This document shows positions 23,661 to 34,965 of a stretch of 64,000 nt of DNA, one piece after another; the stretch's first letter is position 1, and every line of letters starts with the position of its first letter. The position numbers and the translations under genes are program-made. Location: positions 43,636,124-43,700,123 of the forward strand of contig OY743169.1 of the NCBI GenBank assembly GCA_963555705.1. The letters run 5' to 3'. Below the pieces are notes generated by a model. It saw only the letters and a program-made list of their open reading frames with translations. It made no database searches and was not told the origin of the DNA. Origin of the DNA: Ligustrum vulgare (lineage: Eukaryota > Streptophyta > Magnoliopsida > Lamiales > Oleaceae).

Positions 23661-25355
23661 ACGAATTCAGAGATGATAGAGTTCGTAATTTAAAATTCTT
23701 TCTCTTCGACGTGTGCCAGCTCGAAAGAAACCTCAATCTCTGTCGGATCAACGGAAGAGTTTTCAAGATGTTCAAAATAAAGGGAATCGACTTTATCAAA
23801 GTAACTTTATCGAAGGTTTCTTTGTCCAAACTTTTCGTACAAATGAAAGGCAGCCTTTTCAAGAGGTGATTATTCCCGCTTTCGGTTCGAATGAAACTTT
23901 TCGAATTCCTAGAACAAATATGAAGAGAAACTGGAATTCCTTACTGGAAAGAGAGAAATTCCGAGGGAAAGTAAGGAAACCAAAAAGAGTGAAATCAATA
24001 GATAAGTGCCAACATAGATTGGCAAGACAGAGTTCTTGAGAATATGGCTTCCCCTGTTGCAACATCTTCAAAAAGTAAAGGGGGGAAAACTTTCTCGCCA
24101 AGATCCTTCAATTGTGGATTGATTACATTCAAATCGCCAATAAAATCTCTAAAGATTCTTCTTCTTCAAATACCCTTGCCCTTTCCCACTGCTAAAAATT
24201 TTTGTTTCTTGACAAAATTCCTCAAACTCAAGAAAAGTAAAAAATCTCCAAACTACAAAAAGGCAGTTCAATCTGGCTATGGAAAACTTCCATAAAGAAA
24301 CATCAAATCTTTTCAATACTTTGTTAAGAATGAATTTATTCCAATCTTCGATACGGAAACCCTCTTGGGATTATAAATATTCAAATCTTCATGAATGTTT
24401 ATTTGGTATTATCCCTCCCAGTCTCCAATTTCTTCCCTTCAAAAGCCTCGAGAGTCTCACGAAAAGATCTTACGCAAGACCGGATCTGCAGTTATTACTC
24501 ATACCCCAAATAAACAAAGTCCTCAACATATCGATATATCAAAATTGTCAGTTTGCAAAGTGTTGTCGTTAGAAGATCGGGATCAATACCCTTGGCTGGA
24601 GAAAAAGATGAACCTTTCAAAGGGTGACGATTTCTTTTCTCATTTCAACTACGAGGATTATTACCAAGATCCTTTGTTTAATGTTTTCTTCTTTAGACCG
24701 GTTAATCATTCTTGGTTTACCCTCTTCCATCAATCATGCCCAAATAGTTTTCCCAAATGGTTTCAAAATTGGAATGATTATTTTGTGCTTGAAGAGAGTA
24801 TTTAACCTCAAGGATTCCAACACTTTACGAACGAGGCAAAAACCTTTTTAGGTCCTCAAGAAAAAATGATTGTTAGATCAAATTTGCACTCAAGTTTAAA
24901 GCCTCATGGATCCTCTGTGAGGACTTTTTTATTGTTCAAAATACTGGTGACTCTCACAGTCCTTAAGAGATTGTTACGAGGGTCAAAATAAAATGGTGGT
25001 CCAAATTTCATGAAACAGTGTTGTCCCGAGGTCATTCAATTGATGAGTTCCGCAATAGTATAACCTAGGTCACCCAGAAATCTCAAAGAAAGTTCAGGAT
25101 GCCCACCCTAATTTCCTCTCTCCAAAGAATAGTATATTATTAGACGGGCTTGCAAAATCTACATGGCCTGAAGAAATGTCAAGTTTAGCAGAAAAAATTG
25201 CACCCCTTGCTTAAAGAATGCGCTTCAAAGTCTTCGGTTCAAGAATCATCTGAGCCCAAATGAGAAGCGGACATGATTTCCGTGGAATAGATTTGGACGA
25301 ATCTCTTCTTGATGAATTTCATTAGTAAAATGCCTGCAAGAACTAAGTTATCTTG
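23661..25355 (+). repeat. Satellite unit U15 (1,695 bp, core)
   Basis: Third member of the gaaacagtg trio. It also carries acatggcctg at 25161, a marker that reappears in U23, U25 and U27. ORF-A 23713-24039, ORF-B 24044-24295, ORF-C 24279-24572, ORF-D 24395-24805. Confidence 0.97.
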
Positions 25356-27047
25356 ACGAATTCAGAGATGATAGAGTTCGTAATTTAAAATTCTTTCTCT
25401 TCGACGTGTGCCAGCTCGAAAGAAACCTCAATCTCTGTCGGATCAACGGAAGAGTTTTCAAGATGTTCAAAATAAAGGGAATCGACTTTATCAAAGTAAC
25501 TTTATCGAAGGTTTCTTTGTCCAAACTTTTCGTACAAATGAAAGGCAGCCTTTTCAAGAGGTGATTATTCCCGCTTTCGGTTCGAATGAAACTTTTCGAA
25601 TTCCTAGAACAAATATGAAGAGAAACTGGAATTCCTTACTGGAAAGAGAGAAATTCCGAGGGAAAGTAAGGAAACCAAAAAGAGTGAAATCAATAGATAA
25701 GTGCCAACATAGATTGGCAAGACAGAGTTCTTGAGAATATGGCTTCCCCTGTTGCAACATCTTCAAAAAGTAAAGGGGGGAAAACTTTCTCGCCAAGATC
25801 CTTCAATTGTGGATTGATTACATTCAAATTGCCAATAAAATCTCTAAAGATTCTTCTTCTTCAAATACCCTTGCCCTTTCCCACTGCTAATAATTTTTGT
25901 TTCTTGACAAAATTCCTCAAACTCAAGAAAAGTAAAAAATCTCCAAACTACAAAAAGGCAGTTCAATCTGGCTATGGAAAACTTCCATAAAGAAACATCA
26001 AATCTTTTCAATACTTTGTTAAGAATGAATTTATTCCAATCTTCGATACGGAAACCCTCTTGGGATTATAAATATTCAAATCTTCATGAATGTTTATTTG
26101 GTATTATCCCTCCCAGTCTCCAATTTCTTCCCTTCAAAAGCCTCGAGAGTCTCACGAAAAGATCTTACGCAAGACCGGATCTGCAGTTATTACTCATACC
26201 CCAAATAAACAAAGTCCTCAATATATCGATATATCAAAATTGTCAGTTTGCAAAGTGTTGTCGTTAGAAGATCGGGATCAATACCCTTGGCTGGAGAAAA
26301 AGATGAACCTTTCAAAGGGTGACGATTTCTTTTCTCATTTCAACTACGAGGATTACCAAGATCCTTTGTTTAATGTTTTCTTCTTTAGACCGGTTAATCA
26401 TTCTTGGTTTACCCTCTTCCATCAATCATGCCCAAATAGTTTTCCCAAATGGTTTCAAAATTGGAATGATTATTTTGTGCTTGAAGAGAGTATTTAACCT
26501 CAAGGATTCCAACACTTTACGAACGAGGCAAAAACCTTTTTAGGTCCTCAAGAAAAAATGATTGTTAGATCAAATTTGCACTCAAGTTTAAAGCCTCATG
26601 GATCCTCTGTGAGGACTTTTTTATTGTTCAAAATACTGGTGACTCTCACAGTCCTTAAGAGATTGTTACGAGGGTCAAAATAAAATGGTGGTCCAAATTT
26701 CATGAAACAATGTTGTCCCGAGGTCATTCAATTGATGAGTTCCGCAATAGTATAACCTAGGTCACCCAGAAATCTCAAAGAAAGTTCAGGATGCCCACCC
26801 TAATTTCCTCTCTCCAAAGAATAGTATATTATTAGACGGGCTTGCAAAATCTACAAGGCCTGAAGAAATGTCAAGTTTAGCAGAAAAAATTGCACCCCTT
26901 GCTTAAAGAATGCGCTTCAAAGTCTTCGGTTCAAGAATCATCTGAGCCCAAATGAGAAGCGGACATGATTTCCGTGGAATAGATTTGGACGAATCTCTTC
27001 TTGATGAATTTCATTAGTAAAATGCCTGCAAGAACTAAGTTATCTTG
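25356..27047 (+). repeat. Satellite unit U16 (1,692 bp, first half of a dimer)
   Basis: Lacks the 3-bp insertion and has caatatatcg near 26219, both shared with U18. It keeps the older gctaataat variant. ORF-A 25408-25734, ORF-B 25739-25990, ORF-C 25974-26267, ORF-D 26090-26497 (135 codons). Confidence 0.97.
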
Positions 27048-28742
27048 ACGAATTCAGAGATGATAGAGTTCGTAATTTAAAATTCTTTCTCTTCGACGTG
27101 TGCCAGCTCGAAAGAAACCTCAATCTCTGTCGGATCAACGGAAGAGTTTTCAAGATGTTCAAAATAAAGGGAATCGACTTTATCAAAGTAACTTTATCGA
27201 AGGTTTCTTTGTCCAAACTTTTCGTACAAATGAAAGGCAGCCTTTTCAAGAGGTGATTATTCCCGCTTTCGGTTCGAATGAAACTTTTCGAATTCCTAGA
27301 ACAAATATGAAGAGAAACTGGAATTCCTTACTGGAAAGAGAGAAATTCCGAGGGAAAGTAAGGAAACCAAAAAGAGTGAAATCAATAGATAAGTGCCAAC
27401 ATAGATTGGCAAGACAGAGTTCTTGAGAATATGGCTTCCCCTGTTGCAACATCTTCAAAAAGTAAAGGGGGGAAAACTTTCTCGCCAAGATCCTTCAATT
27501 GTGGATTGATTACATTCAAATTGCCAATAAAATCTCTAAAGATTCTTCTTCTTCAAATACCCTTGCCCTTTCCCACTGCTAAAAATTTTTGTTTCTTGAC
27601 AAAATTCCTCAAACTCAAGAAAAGTAAAAAATCTCCAAACTACAAAAAGGCAGTTCAATCTGGCTATGGAAAACTTCCATAAAGAAACATCAAATCTTTT
27701 CAATACTTTGTTAAGAATGAATTTATTCCAATCTTCGATACGGAAACCCTCTTGGGATTATAAATATTCAAATCTTCATGAATGTTTATTTGGTATTATC
27801 CCTCCCAGTCTCCAATTTCTTCCCTTCAAAAGCCTCGAGAGTCTCACGAAAAGATCTTACGCAAGACCGGATCTGCAGTTATTACTCATACCCCAAATAA
27901 ACAAAGTCCTCAACATATCGATATATCAAAATTGTCAGTTTGCAAAGTGTTGTCGTTAGAAGATCGGGATCAATACCCTTGGCTGGAGAAAAAGATGAAC
28001 CTTTCAAAGGGTGACGATTTCTTTTCTCATTTCAACTACGAGGATTATTACCAAGATCCTTTGTTTAATGTTTTCTTCTTTAGACCGGTTAATCATTCTT
28101 GGTTTACCCTCTTCCATCAATCATGCCCAAATAGTTTTCCCAAATGGTTTCAAAATTGGAATGATTATTTTGTGCTTGAAGAGAGTATTTAACCTCAAGG
28201 ATTCCAACACTTTACGAACGAGGCAAAAACCTTTTTAGGTCCTCAAGAAAAAATGATTGTTAGATCAAATTTGCACTCAAGTTTAAAGCCTCATGGATCC
28301 TCTGTGAGGACTTTTTTATTGTTCAAAATACTGGTGACTCTCACAGTCCTTAAGAGATTGTTACGAGGGTCAAAATAAAATGGTGGTCCAAATTTCATGA
28401 AACAATGTTGTCCCGAGGTCATTCAATTGATGAGTTCCGCAATAGTATAACCTAGGTCACCCAGAAATCTCAAAGAAAGTTCAGGATGCCCACCCTAATT
28501 TCCTCTCTCCAAAGAATAGTATATTATTAGACGGGCTTGCAAAATCTACAAGGCCTGAAGAAATGTCAAGTTTAGCAGAAAAAATTGCACCCCTTGCTTA
28601 AAGAATGCGCTTCAAAGTCTTCGGTTCAAGAATCATCTGAGCCCAAATGAGAAGCGGACATGATTTCCGTGGAATAGATTTGGACGAATCTCTTCTTGAT
28701 GAATTTCATTAGTAAAATGCCTGCAAGAACTAAGTTATCTTG
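27048..28742 (+). repeat. Satellite unit U17 (1,695 bp, second half of a dimer)
   Basis: Core type with the 3-bp insertion, pairing with U16 as U19 pairs with U18. ORF-A 27100-27426, ORF-B 27431-27682, ORF-C 27666-27959, ORF-D 27782-28192. Confidence 0.97.
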
Positions 28743-30434
28743 ACGAATTCAGAGATGATAGAGTTCGTAATTTAAAATTCTTTCTCTTCGACGTGTGCCA
28801 GCTCGAAAGAAACCTCAATCTCTGTCGGATCAACGGAAGAGTTTTCAAGATGTTCAAAATAAAGGGAATCGACTTTATCAAAGTAACTTTATCGAAGGTT
28901 TCTTTGTCCAAACTTTTCGTACAAATGAAAGGCAGCCTTTTCAAGAGGTGATTATTCCCGCTTTCGGTTCGAATGAAACTTTTCGAATTCCTAGAACAAA
29001 TATGAAGAGAAACTGGAATTCCTTACTGGAAAGAGAGAAATTCCGAGGGAAAGTAAGGAAACCAAAAAGAGTGAAATCAATAGATAAGTGCCAACATAGA
29101 TTGGCAAGACAGAGTTCTTGAGAATATGGCTTCCCCTGTTGCAACATCTTCAAAAAGTAAAAGGGGGAAAACTTTCTCGCCAAGATCCTTCAATTGTGGA
29201 TTGATTACATTCAAATTGCCAATAAAATCTCTAAAGATTCTTCTTCTTCAAATACCCTTGCCCTTTCCCACTGCTAAAAATTTTTGTTTCTTGACAAAAT
29301 TCCTCAAACTCAAGAAAAGTAAAAAATCTCCAAACTACAAAAAGGCAGTTCAATCTGGCTATGGAAAACTTCCATAAAGAAACATCAAATCTTTTCAATA
29401 CTTTGTTAAGAATGAATTTATTCCAATCTTCGATACGGAAACCCTCTTGGGATTATAAATATTCAAATCTTCATGAATGTTTATTTGGTATTATCCCTCC
29501 CAGTCTCCAATTTCTTCCCTTCAAAAGCCTCGAGAGTCTCACGAAAAGATCTTACGCAAGACCGGATCTGCAGTTATTACTCATACCCCAAATAAACAAA
29601 GTCCTCAATATATCGATATATCAAAATTGTCAGTTTGCAAAGTGTTGTCGTTAGAAGATCGGGATCAATACCCTTGGCTGGAGAAAAAGATGAACCTTTC
29701 AAAGGGTGACGATTTCTTTTCTCATTTCAACTACGAGGATTACCAAGATCCTTTGTTTAATGTTTTCTTCTTTAGACCGGTTAATCATTCTTGGTTTACC
29801 CTCTTCCATCAATCATGCCCAAATAGTTTTCCCAAATGGTTTCAAAATTGGAATGATTATTTTGTGCTTGAAGAGAGTATTTAACCTCAAGGATTCCAAC
29901 ACTTTACGAACGAGGCAAAAACCTTTTTAGGTCCTCAAGAAAAAATGATTGTTAGATCAAATTTGCACTCAAGTTTAAAGCCTCATGGATCCTCTGTGAG
30001 GACTTTTTTATTGTTCAAAATACTGGTGACTCTCACAGTCCTTAAGAGATTGTTACGAGGGTCAAAATAAAATGGTGGTCCAAATTTCATGAAACAATGT
30101 TGTCCCGAGGTCATTCAATTGATGAGTTCCGCAATAGTATAACCTAGGTCACCCAGAAATCTCAAAGAAAGTTCAGGATGCCCACCTTAATTTCCTCTCT
30201 CCAAAGAATAGTATATTATTAGACGGGCTTGCAAAATCTACAAGGCCTGAAGAAATGTCAAGTTTAGCAGAAAAAATTGCACCCCTTGCTTAAAGAATGC
30301 GCTTCAAAGTCTTCGGTTCAAGAATCATCTGAGCCCAAATGAGAAGCGGACATGATTTCCGTGGAATAGATTTGGACGAATCTCTTCTTGATGAATTTCA
30401 TTAGTAAAATGCCTGCAAGAACTAAGTTATCTTG
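28743..30434 (+). repeat. Satellite unit U18 (1,692 bp, first half of a dimer)
   Basis: Matches U16 in lacking the 3-bp insertion and having caatatatcg. Private changes: the G6 tract is G5 (aaaaggggg, near 29160) and caccttaattt near 30184. ORF-A 28795-29121, ORF-B 29126-29377, ORF-C 29361-29654, ORF-D 29477-29884. Confidence 0.97.
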
Positions 30435-32129
30435 ACGAATTCAGAGATGATAGAGTTCGTAATTTAAAATTCTTTCTCTTCGACGTGTGCCAGCTCGAAA
30501 GAAACCTCAATCTCTGTCGGATCAACGGAAGAGTTTTCAAGATGTTCAAAATAAAGGGAATCGACTTTATCAAAGTAACTTTATCGAAGGTTTCTTTGTC
30601 CAAACTTTTCGTACAAATGAAAGGCAGCCTTTTCAAGAGGTGATTATTCCCGCTTTCGGTTCGAATGAAACTTTTCGAATTCCTAGAACAAATATGAAGA
30701 GAAACTGGAATTCCTTACTGGAAAGAGAGAAATTCCGAGGGAAAGTAAGGAAACCAAAAAGAGTGAAATCAATAGATAAGTGCCAACATAGATTGGCAAG
30801 ACAGAGTTCTTGAGAATATGGCTTCCCCTGTTGCAACATCTTCAAAAAGTAAAGGGGGGAAAACTTTCTCGCCAAGATCCTTCAATTGTGGATTGATTAC
30901 ATTCAAATTGCCAATAAAATCTCTAAAGATTCTTCTTCTTCAAATACCCTTGCCCTTTCCCACTGCTAAAAATTTTTGTTTCTTGACAAAATTCCTCAAA
31001 CTCAAGAAAAGTAAAAAATCTCCAAACTACAAAAAGGCAGTTCAATCTGGCTATGGAAAACTTCCATAAAGAAACATCAAATCTTTTCAATACTTTGTTA
31101 AGAATGAATTTATTCCAATCTTCGATACGGAAACCCTCTTGGGATTATAAATATTCAAATCTTCATGAATGTTTATTTGGTATTATCCCTCCCAGTCTCC
31201 AATTTCTTCCCTTCAAAAGCCTCGAGAGTCTCACGAAAAGATCTTACGCAAGACCGGATCTGCAGTTATTACTCATACCCCAAATAAACAAAGTCCTCAA
31301 CATATCGATATATCAAAATTGTCAGTTTGCAAAGTGTTGTCGTTAGAAGATCGGGATCAATACCCTTGGCTGGAGAAAAAGATGAACCTTTCAAAGGGTG
31401 ACGATTTCTTTTCTCATTTCAACTACGAGGATTATTACCAAGATCCTTTGTTTAATGTTTTCTTCTTTAGACCGGTTAATCATTCTTGGTTTACCCTCTT
31501 CCATCAATCATGCCCAAATAGTTTTCCCAAATGGTTTCAAAATTGGAATGATTATTTTGTGCTTGAAGAGAGTATTTAACCTCAAGGATTCCAACACTTT
31601 ACGAACGAGGCAAAAACCTTTTTAGGTCCTCAAGAAAAAATGATTGTTAGATCAAATTTGCACTCAAGTTTAAAGCCTCATGGATCCTCTGTGAGGACTT
31701 TTTTATTGTTCAAAATACTGGTGACTCTCACAGTCCTTAAGAGATTGTTACGAGGGTCAAAATAAAATGGTGGTCCAAATTTCATGAAACAATGTTGTCC
31801 CGAGGTCATTCAATTGATGAGTTCCGCAATAGTATAACCTAGGTCACCCAGAAATCTCAAAGAAAGTTCAGGATGCCCACCCTAATTTCCTCTCTCCAAA
31901 GAATAGTATATTATTAGACGGGCTTGCAAAATCTACAAGGCCTGAAGAAATGTCAAGTTTAGCAGAAAAAATTGCACCCCTTGCTTAAAGAATGCGCTTC
32001 AAAGTCTTCGGTTCAAGAATCATCTGAGCCCAAATGAGAAGCGGACATGATTTCCGTGGAATAGATTTGGACGAATCTCTTCTTGATGAATTTCATTAGT
32101 AAAATGCCTGCAAGAACTAAGTTATCTTG
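30435..32129 (+). repeat. Satellite unit U19 (1,695 bp, second half of a dimer)
   Basis: Core type; pairs with U18. ORF-A 30487-30813, ORF-B 30818-31069, ORF-C 31053-31346, ORF-D 31169-31579. Confidence 0.97.
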
Positions 32130-33820
32130 ACGAATTCAGAGATGATAGAGTTCGTAATTTAAAATTCTTTCTCTTCGACGTGTGCCAGCTCGAAAGAAAC
32201 CTCAATCTCTGTCGGATCAACGGAAGAGTTTTCAAGATGTTCAAAATAAAGGGAATCGACTTTATCAAAGTAACTTTATCGAAGGTTTCTTTGTCCAAAC
32301 TTTTCGTACAAATGAAAGGCAGCCTTTTCAAGAGGTGATTATTCCCGCTTTCGGTTCGAATGAAACTTTTCGAATTCCTAGAACAAATATGAAGAGAAAC
32401 TGGAATTCCTTACTGGAAAGAGAGAAATTCCGAGGGAAAGTAAGGAAACCAAAAAGAGTGAAATCAATAGATAAGTGCCAACATAGATTGGCAAGACAGA
32501 GTTCTTGAGAATATGGCATCCCCTGTTGCAACATCTTCAAAAAGTAAAGGGGGGAAAACTTTCTCGCCAAGATCCTTCAATTGTGGATTGATTACATTCA
32601 AATTGCCAATAAAATCTCTAAAGATTCTTCTTCTTCAAATACCCTTGCCCTTTCCCACTGCTAAAAATTTTTGTTTCTTGACAAAATTCCTCAAACTCAA
32701 GAAAGTAAAAAATCTCCAAACTACAAAAAGGCAGTTCAATCTGGCTATGGAAAACTTCCATAAAGAAACATCAACTCTTTTCAATACTTTGTTAAGAATG
32801 AATTTATTCCAATCTTCGATAGGAAACCCTCTTGGGATTATAAATATTCAAATCTTCATGAATGTTTATTTGGTATTATCCCTCCCAGTCTTCAATTTCT
32901 TCCCTTCAAAAGCCTCGAGAGTCTCACGAAAAGATCTTACGCAAGACCGGATCTGCAGTTATTACTCATACCCCAAATAAACAACGTCCTCAACATATCG
33001 ATATATCAAAATTGTCAGTTTGCAAAGTGTTGTCGTTAGAAGATCGGGATCAATACCCTTGGCTGGAGAAAAAGATGAACCTTTCAAAGGGTGACGGTTT
33101 CTTTTCTCATTTCAACTACCAGGATTACCAAGATCCTTTGTTTAATGTTTTCTTCTTTAGACCGGTTAATCATTCTTGGTTTACCCTCTTCCATCAATCA
33201 TGCCCAAATAGTTTTCCCAAATGGTTTCAAAATTGGAATGATTATTTTGTGATTGAAGAGAGTATTTAACCTCAAGGATTCCAACACTTTACGAACGAGG
33301 CAAAAACCTTTTTAGGTCCTCAAGAAAAAATGATTGTTAGATCAAATTTGCACTCAAGTTTAAAGCCTCATGGATCCTCTGTGAGGACTTTTTTATTGTT
33401 CAAAATACTGGTGACTCTCACAGTCCTTAAGAGATTGTTACGAGGGTCAAAATAAAATGGTGGTCCAAATTTCATGAAACAATGTTGTCCCAAAGGTCAT
33501 TTAATTGATGATTTCCGCAATAGTATAACCTAGGTCACCCAGAAATCTCAAAGAAAGTTCAGGATGCCCACCCTAATTTCCTCTCTCCAAAGAATAGTAT
33601 ATTATTAGACGGGCTTGCAAAATCTACAAGGCCTGAAGAAATGTCAAGTTTAGCAGAAAAAATTGCACCCCTTGCTTAAAGAATGCGCTTCAAAGTCTTC
33701 GGTTCAAGAATCATCTGAGCCCAAATGAGAAGCGGACATGATTTCCGTGGAATAGATTTGGACGAATCTCTTCTTGATGAATTTCATTAGTAAAATGCCT
33801 GCAAGAACTAAGTTATCTTG
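32130..33820 (+). repeat. Satellite unit U20 (1,691 bp, near-copy of U10)
   Basis: Carries every U10 marker: ggcatcccc, the two -1 deletions, caactctt, agtcttcaa, gacggttt, gtgattg, cccaaaggtcattta and gatgatttcc. The differences I noticed are gaaaggcag (U10 has gaaatgcag) and ctaccagg (U10 has ctacaagg). The 155-codon fused frame is 32513-32980. ORF-A 32182-32508, ORF-D 32862-33269. Confidence 0.97.
32513..32980 (+). other. 155-codon fused frame in U20
   Basis: Translation identical to the U10 frame 16.9 kb upstream, produced by the same pair of 1-bp deletions. The identity reflects recent copying of the unit and is not evidence of protein selection. Confidence 0.2.
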
Positions 33821-33872
33821 ACGAATTCAGAGATGATAGAGTTCGTAATTTAAAATTCTTTCTCTTCGACGT

Positions 33873-34199
33873 GTGCCAGCTCGAAAGAAACCTCAATCTC
33901 TGTCGGATCAACGGAAGAGTTTTCAAGATGTTCAAAATAAAGGGAATCGACTTTATCAAAGTAACTTTATCGAAGGTTTCTTTGTCCAAACTTTTCGTAC
34001 AAATGAAAGGCAGCCTTTTCAAGAGGTGATTATTCCCGCTTTCGGTTCGAATGAAACTTTTCGAATTCCTAGAACAAATATGAAGAGAAACTGGAATTCC
34101 TTACTGGAAAGAGAGAAATTCCGAGGGAAAGTAAGGAAACCAAAAAGAGTGAAATCAATAGATAAGTGCCAACATAGATTGGCAAGACAGAGTTCTTGA
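33873..34199 (+). other. ORF-A: recurrent basic 108-codon frame, unproven coding
   Basis: Reference copy in U21; open in 36 of 38 units and frameshifted in U34 and U37. It opens with GTG; the first in-frame ATG is codon 70, so under eukaryotic initiation rules only about 39 residues would be made. The translation is rich in lysine and arginine, with basic clusters near residues 4-6 and 84-94 and an aromatic stretch around 36-41. I see no signal peptide, membrane segment or catalytic motif, and I do not recognise the family. In U4 and U5 a stop loss extends it to 121 codons. It is more likely a remnant of an older coding region than a gene, though its long open frame in most copies keeps the question open. 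Confidence 0.2.
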
Positions 34200-34203
34200 G
34201 AAT

Positions 34204-34455
34204 ATGGCTTCCCCTGTTGCAACATCTTCAAAAAGTAAAGGGGGGAAAACTTTCTCGCCAAGATCCTTCAATTGTGGATTGATTACATTCAAATTGCCAA
34301 TAAAATCTCTAAAGATTCTTCTTCTTCAAATACCCTTGCCCTTTCCCACTGCTAAAAATTTTTGTTTCTTGACAAAATTCCTCAAACTCAAGAAAAGTAA
34401 AAAATCTCCAAACTACAAAAAGGCAGTTCAATCTGGCTATGGAAAACTTCCATAA
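34204..34455 (+). other. ORF-B: recurrent 83-codon lysine-rich frame, unproven coding
   Basis: Reference copy in U21, beginning with ATG five bases after the ORF-A stop region and overlapping ORF-C by 17 bases. The translation is lysine- and serine-rich with a short hydrophobic stretch (about residues 37-47) and no motif I recognise. It is destroyed by stops in U8 and U33 and fused into a 155-codon frame in U10, U20 and U31 by 1-bp deletions. That instability argues against selection on this protein. Confidence 0.15.
34237..34249 (+). other. Polypurine tract with G6 (reference copy)
   Basis: Thirteen consecutive purines including six G, inside ORF-B. It resembles the polypurine tracts that prime plus-strand synthesis in LTR retroelements, but no LTR end (TG...) follows it and no primer-binding site is seen, so it may be coincidence. 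U18 has five G. Confidence 0.2.
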
Positions 34456-34732
34456 AGAAACATCAAATCTTTTCAATACTTTGTTAAGAATGAATTTATT
34501 CCAATCTTCGATACGGAAACCCTCTTGGGATTATAAATATTCAAATCTTCATGAATGTTTATTTGGTATTATCCCTCCCAGTCTCCAATTTCTTCCCTTC
34601 AAAAGCCTCGAGAGTCTCACGAAAAGATCTTACGCAAGACCGGATCTGCAGTTATTACTCATACCCCAAATAAACAAAGTCCTCAACATATCGATATATC
34701 AAAATTGTCAGTTTGCAAAGTGTTGTCGTTAG
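34439..34732 (+). other. ORF-C: recurrent 97-codon frame overlapping ORF-D
   Basis: Reference copy in U21. It opens with ATG inside the end of ORF-B and overlaps the first 178 bases of ORF-D in another frame. Its front half (residues 1-40) lies where D is not yet open, so the two frames may be pieces of one older frame separated by an indel; in U8 a 2-bp loss does join them. The length varies (72, 78, 83, 97 or 115 codons) through small indels and stops. No domain recognised. Confidence 0.15.
34532..34539 (+). promoter_or_regulatory. TATAAATA motif upstream of frame D
   Basis: A perfect match to the canonical eukaryotic TATA box form lies 16 bases before the ATG of frame D in each unit except U3, where the 42-bp deletion removes it. 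The spacing to that ATG is too short for a normal transcription start plus leader, and in AT-rich DNA the motif is expected by chance. Confidence 0.15.
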
Positions 34733-34965
34733 AAGATCGGGATCAATACCCTTGGCTGGAGAAAAAGATGAACCTTTCAAAGGGTGACGATTTCTTTTCT
34801 CATTTCAACTACGAGGATTATTACCAAGATCCTTTGTTTAATGTTTTCTTCTTTAGACCGGTTAATCATTCTTGGTTTACCCTCTTCCATCAATCATGCC
34901 CAAATAGTTTTCCCAAATGGTTTCAAAATTGGAATGATTATTTTGTGCTTGAAGAGAGTATTTAA
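34555..34965 (+). pseudogene. ORF-D: degenerate frame resembling plant retroelement/pararetrovirus-like polyprotein
   Basis: Reference copy in U21 (136 codons; 135 in units without the 3-bp insertion). The C-terminal third is aromatic-rich, with HSWFTLF at residues 105-111 and FPKWFQNW at 119-126, after a run FNVFFF at 95-100. From memory, this spacing of Trp/Phe motifs resembles a segment of polyproteins encoded by plant reverse-transcribing elements (Ty3-type or caulimovirid-like); no search supports it yet. The frame ends in TAA but codon-like text continues beyond it, as expected of a decayed, truncated copy. No reverse transcriptase, protease, integrase or zinc-knuckle motif is visible in the monomer. 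U2 has an early stop, U26 has lost the ATG, and U34 and U37 are frameshifted. Confidence 0.4.

Larger units (their letters stand above)
25356..32129 (+). repeat. Dimeric higher-order repeat, 2 x 3,387 bp (U16-U17 / U18-U19)
   Basis: Two 3,387-bp blocks (25356-28742 and 28743-32129). In each, a 1,692-bp unit without the 3-bp insertion and with caatatatcg is followed by a 1,695-bp unit with the insertion and caacatatcg. The second block has a few private changes (aaaaggggg, caccttaattt), and U16 keeps gctaataat where U18 has gctaaaaat. Confidence 0.8.

Noticed and set aside
33813..34022. A 69-codon minus-strand frame found only in units starting with gttcgta
   Set aside because: Its presence depends on one substitution and it lies opposite ORF-A; nothing suggests a real gene.
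34532..34539. Real promoter driving frame D
   Set aside because: The TATA-like motif is only 16 bases from the ATG and is expected by chance in AT-rich DNA; listed with low confidence only.
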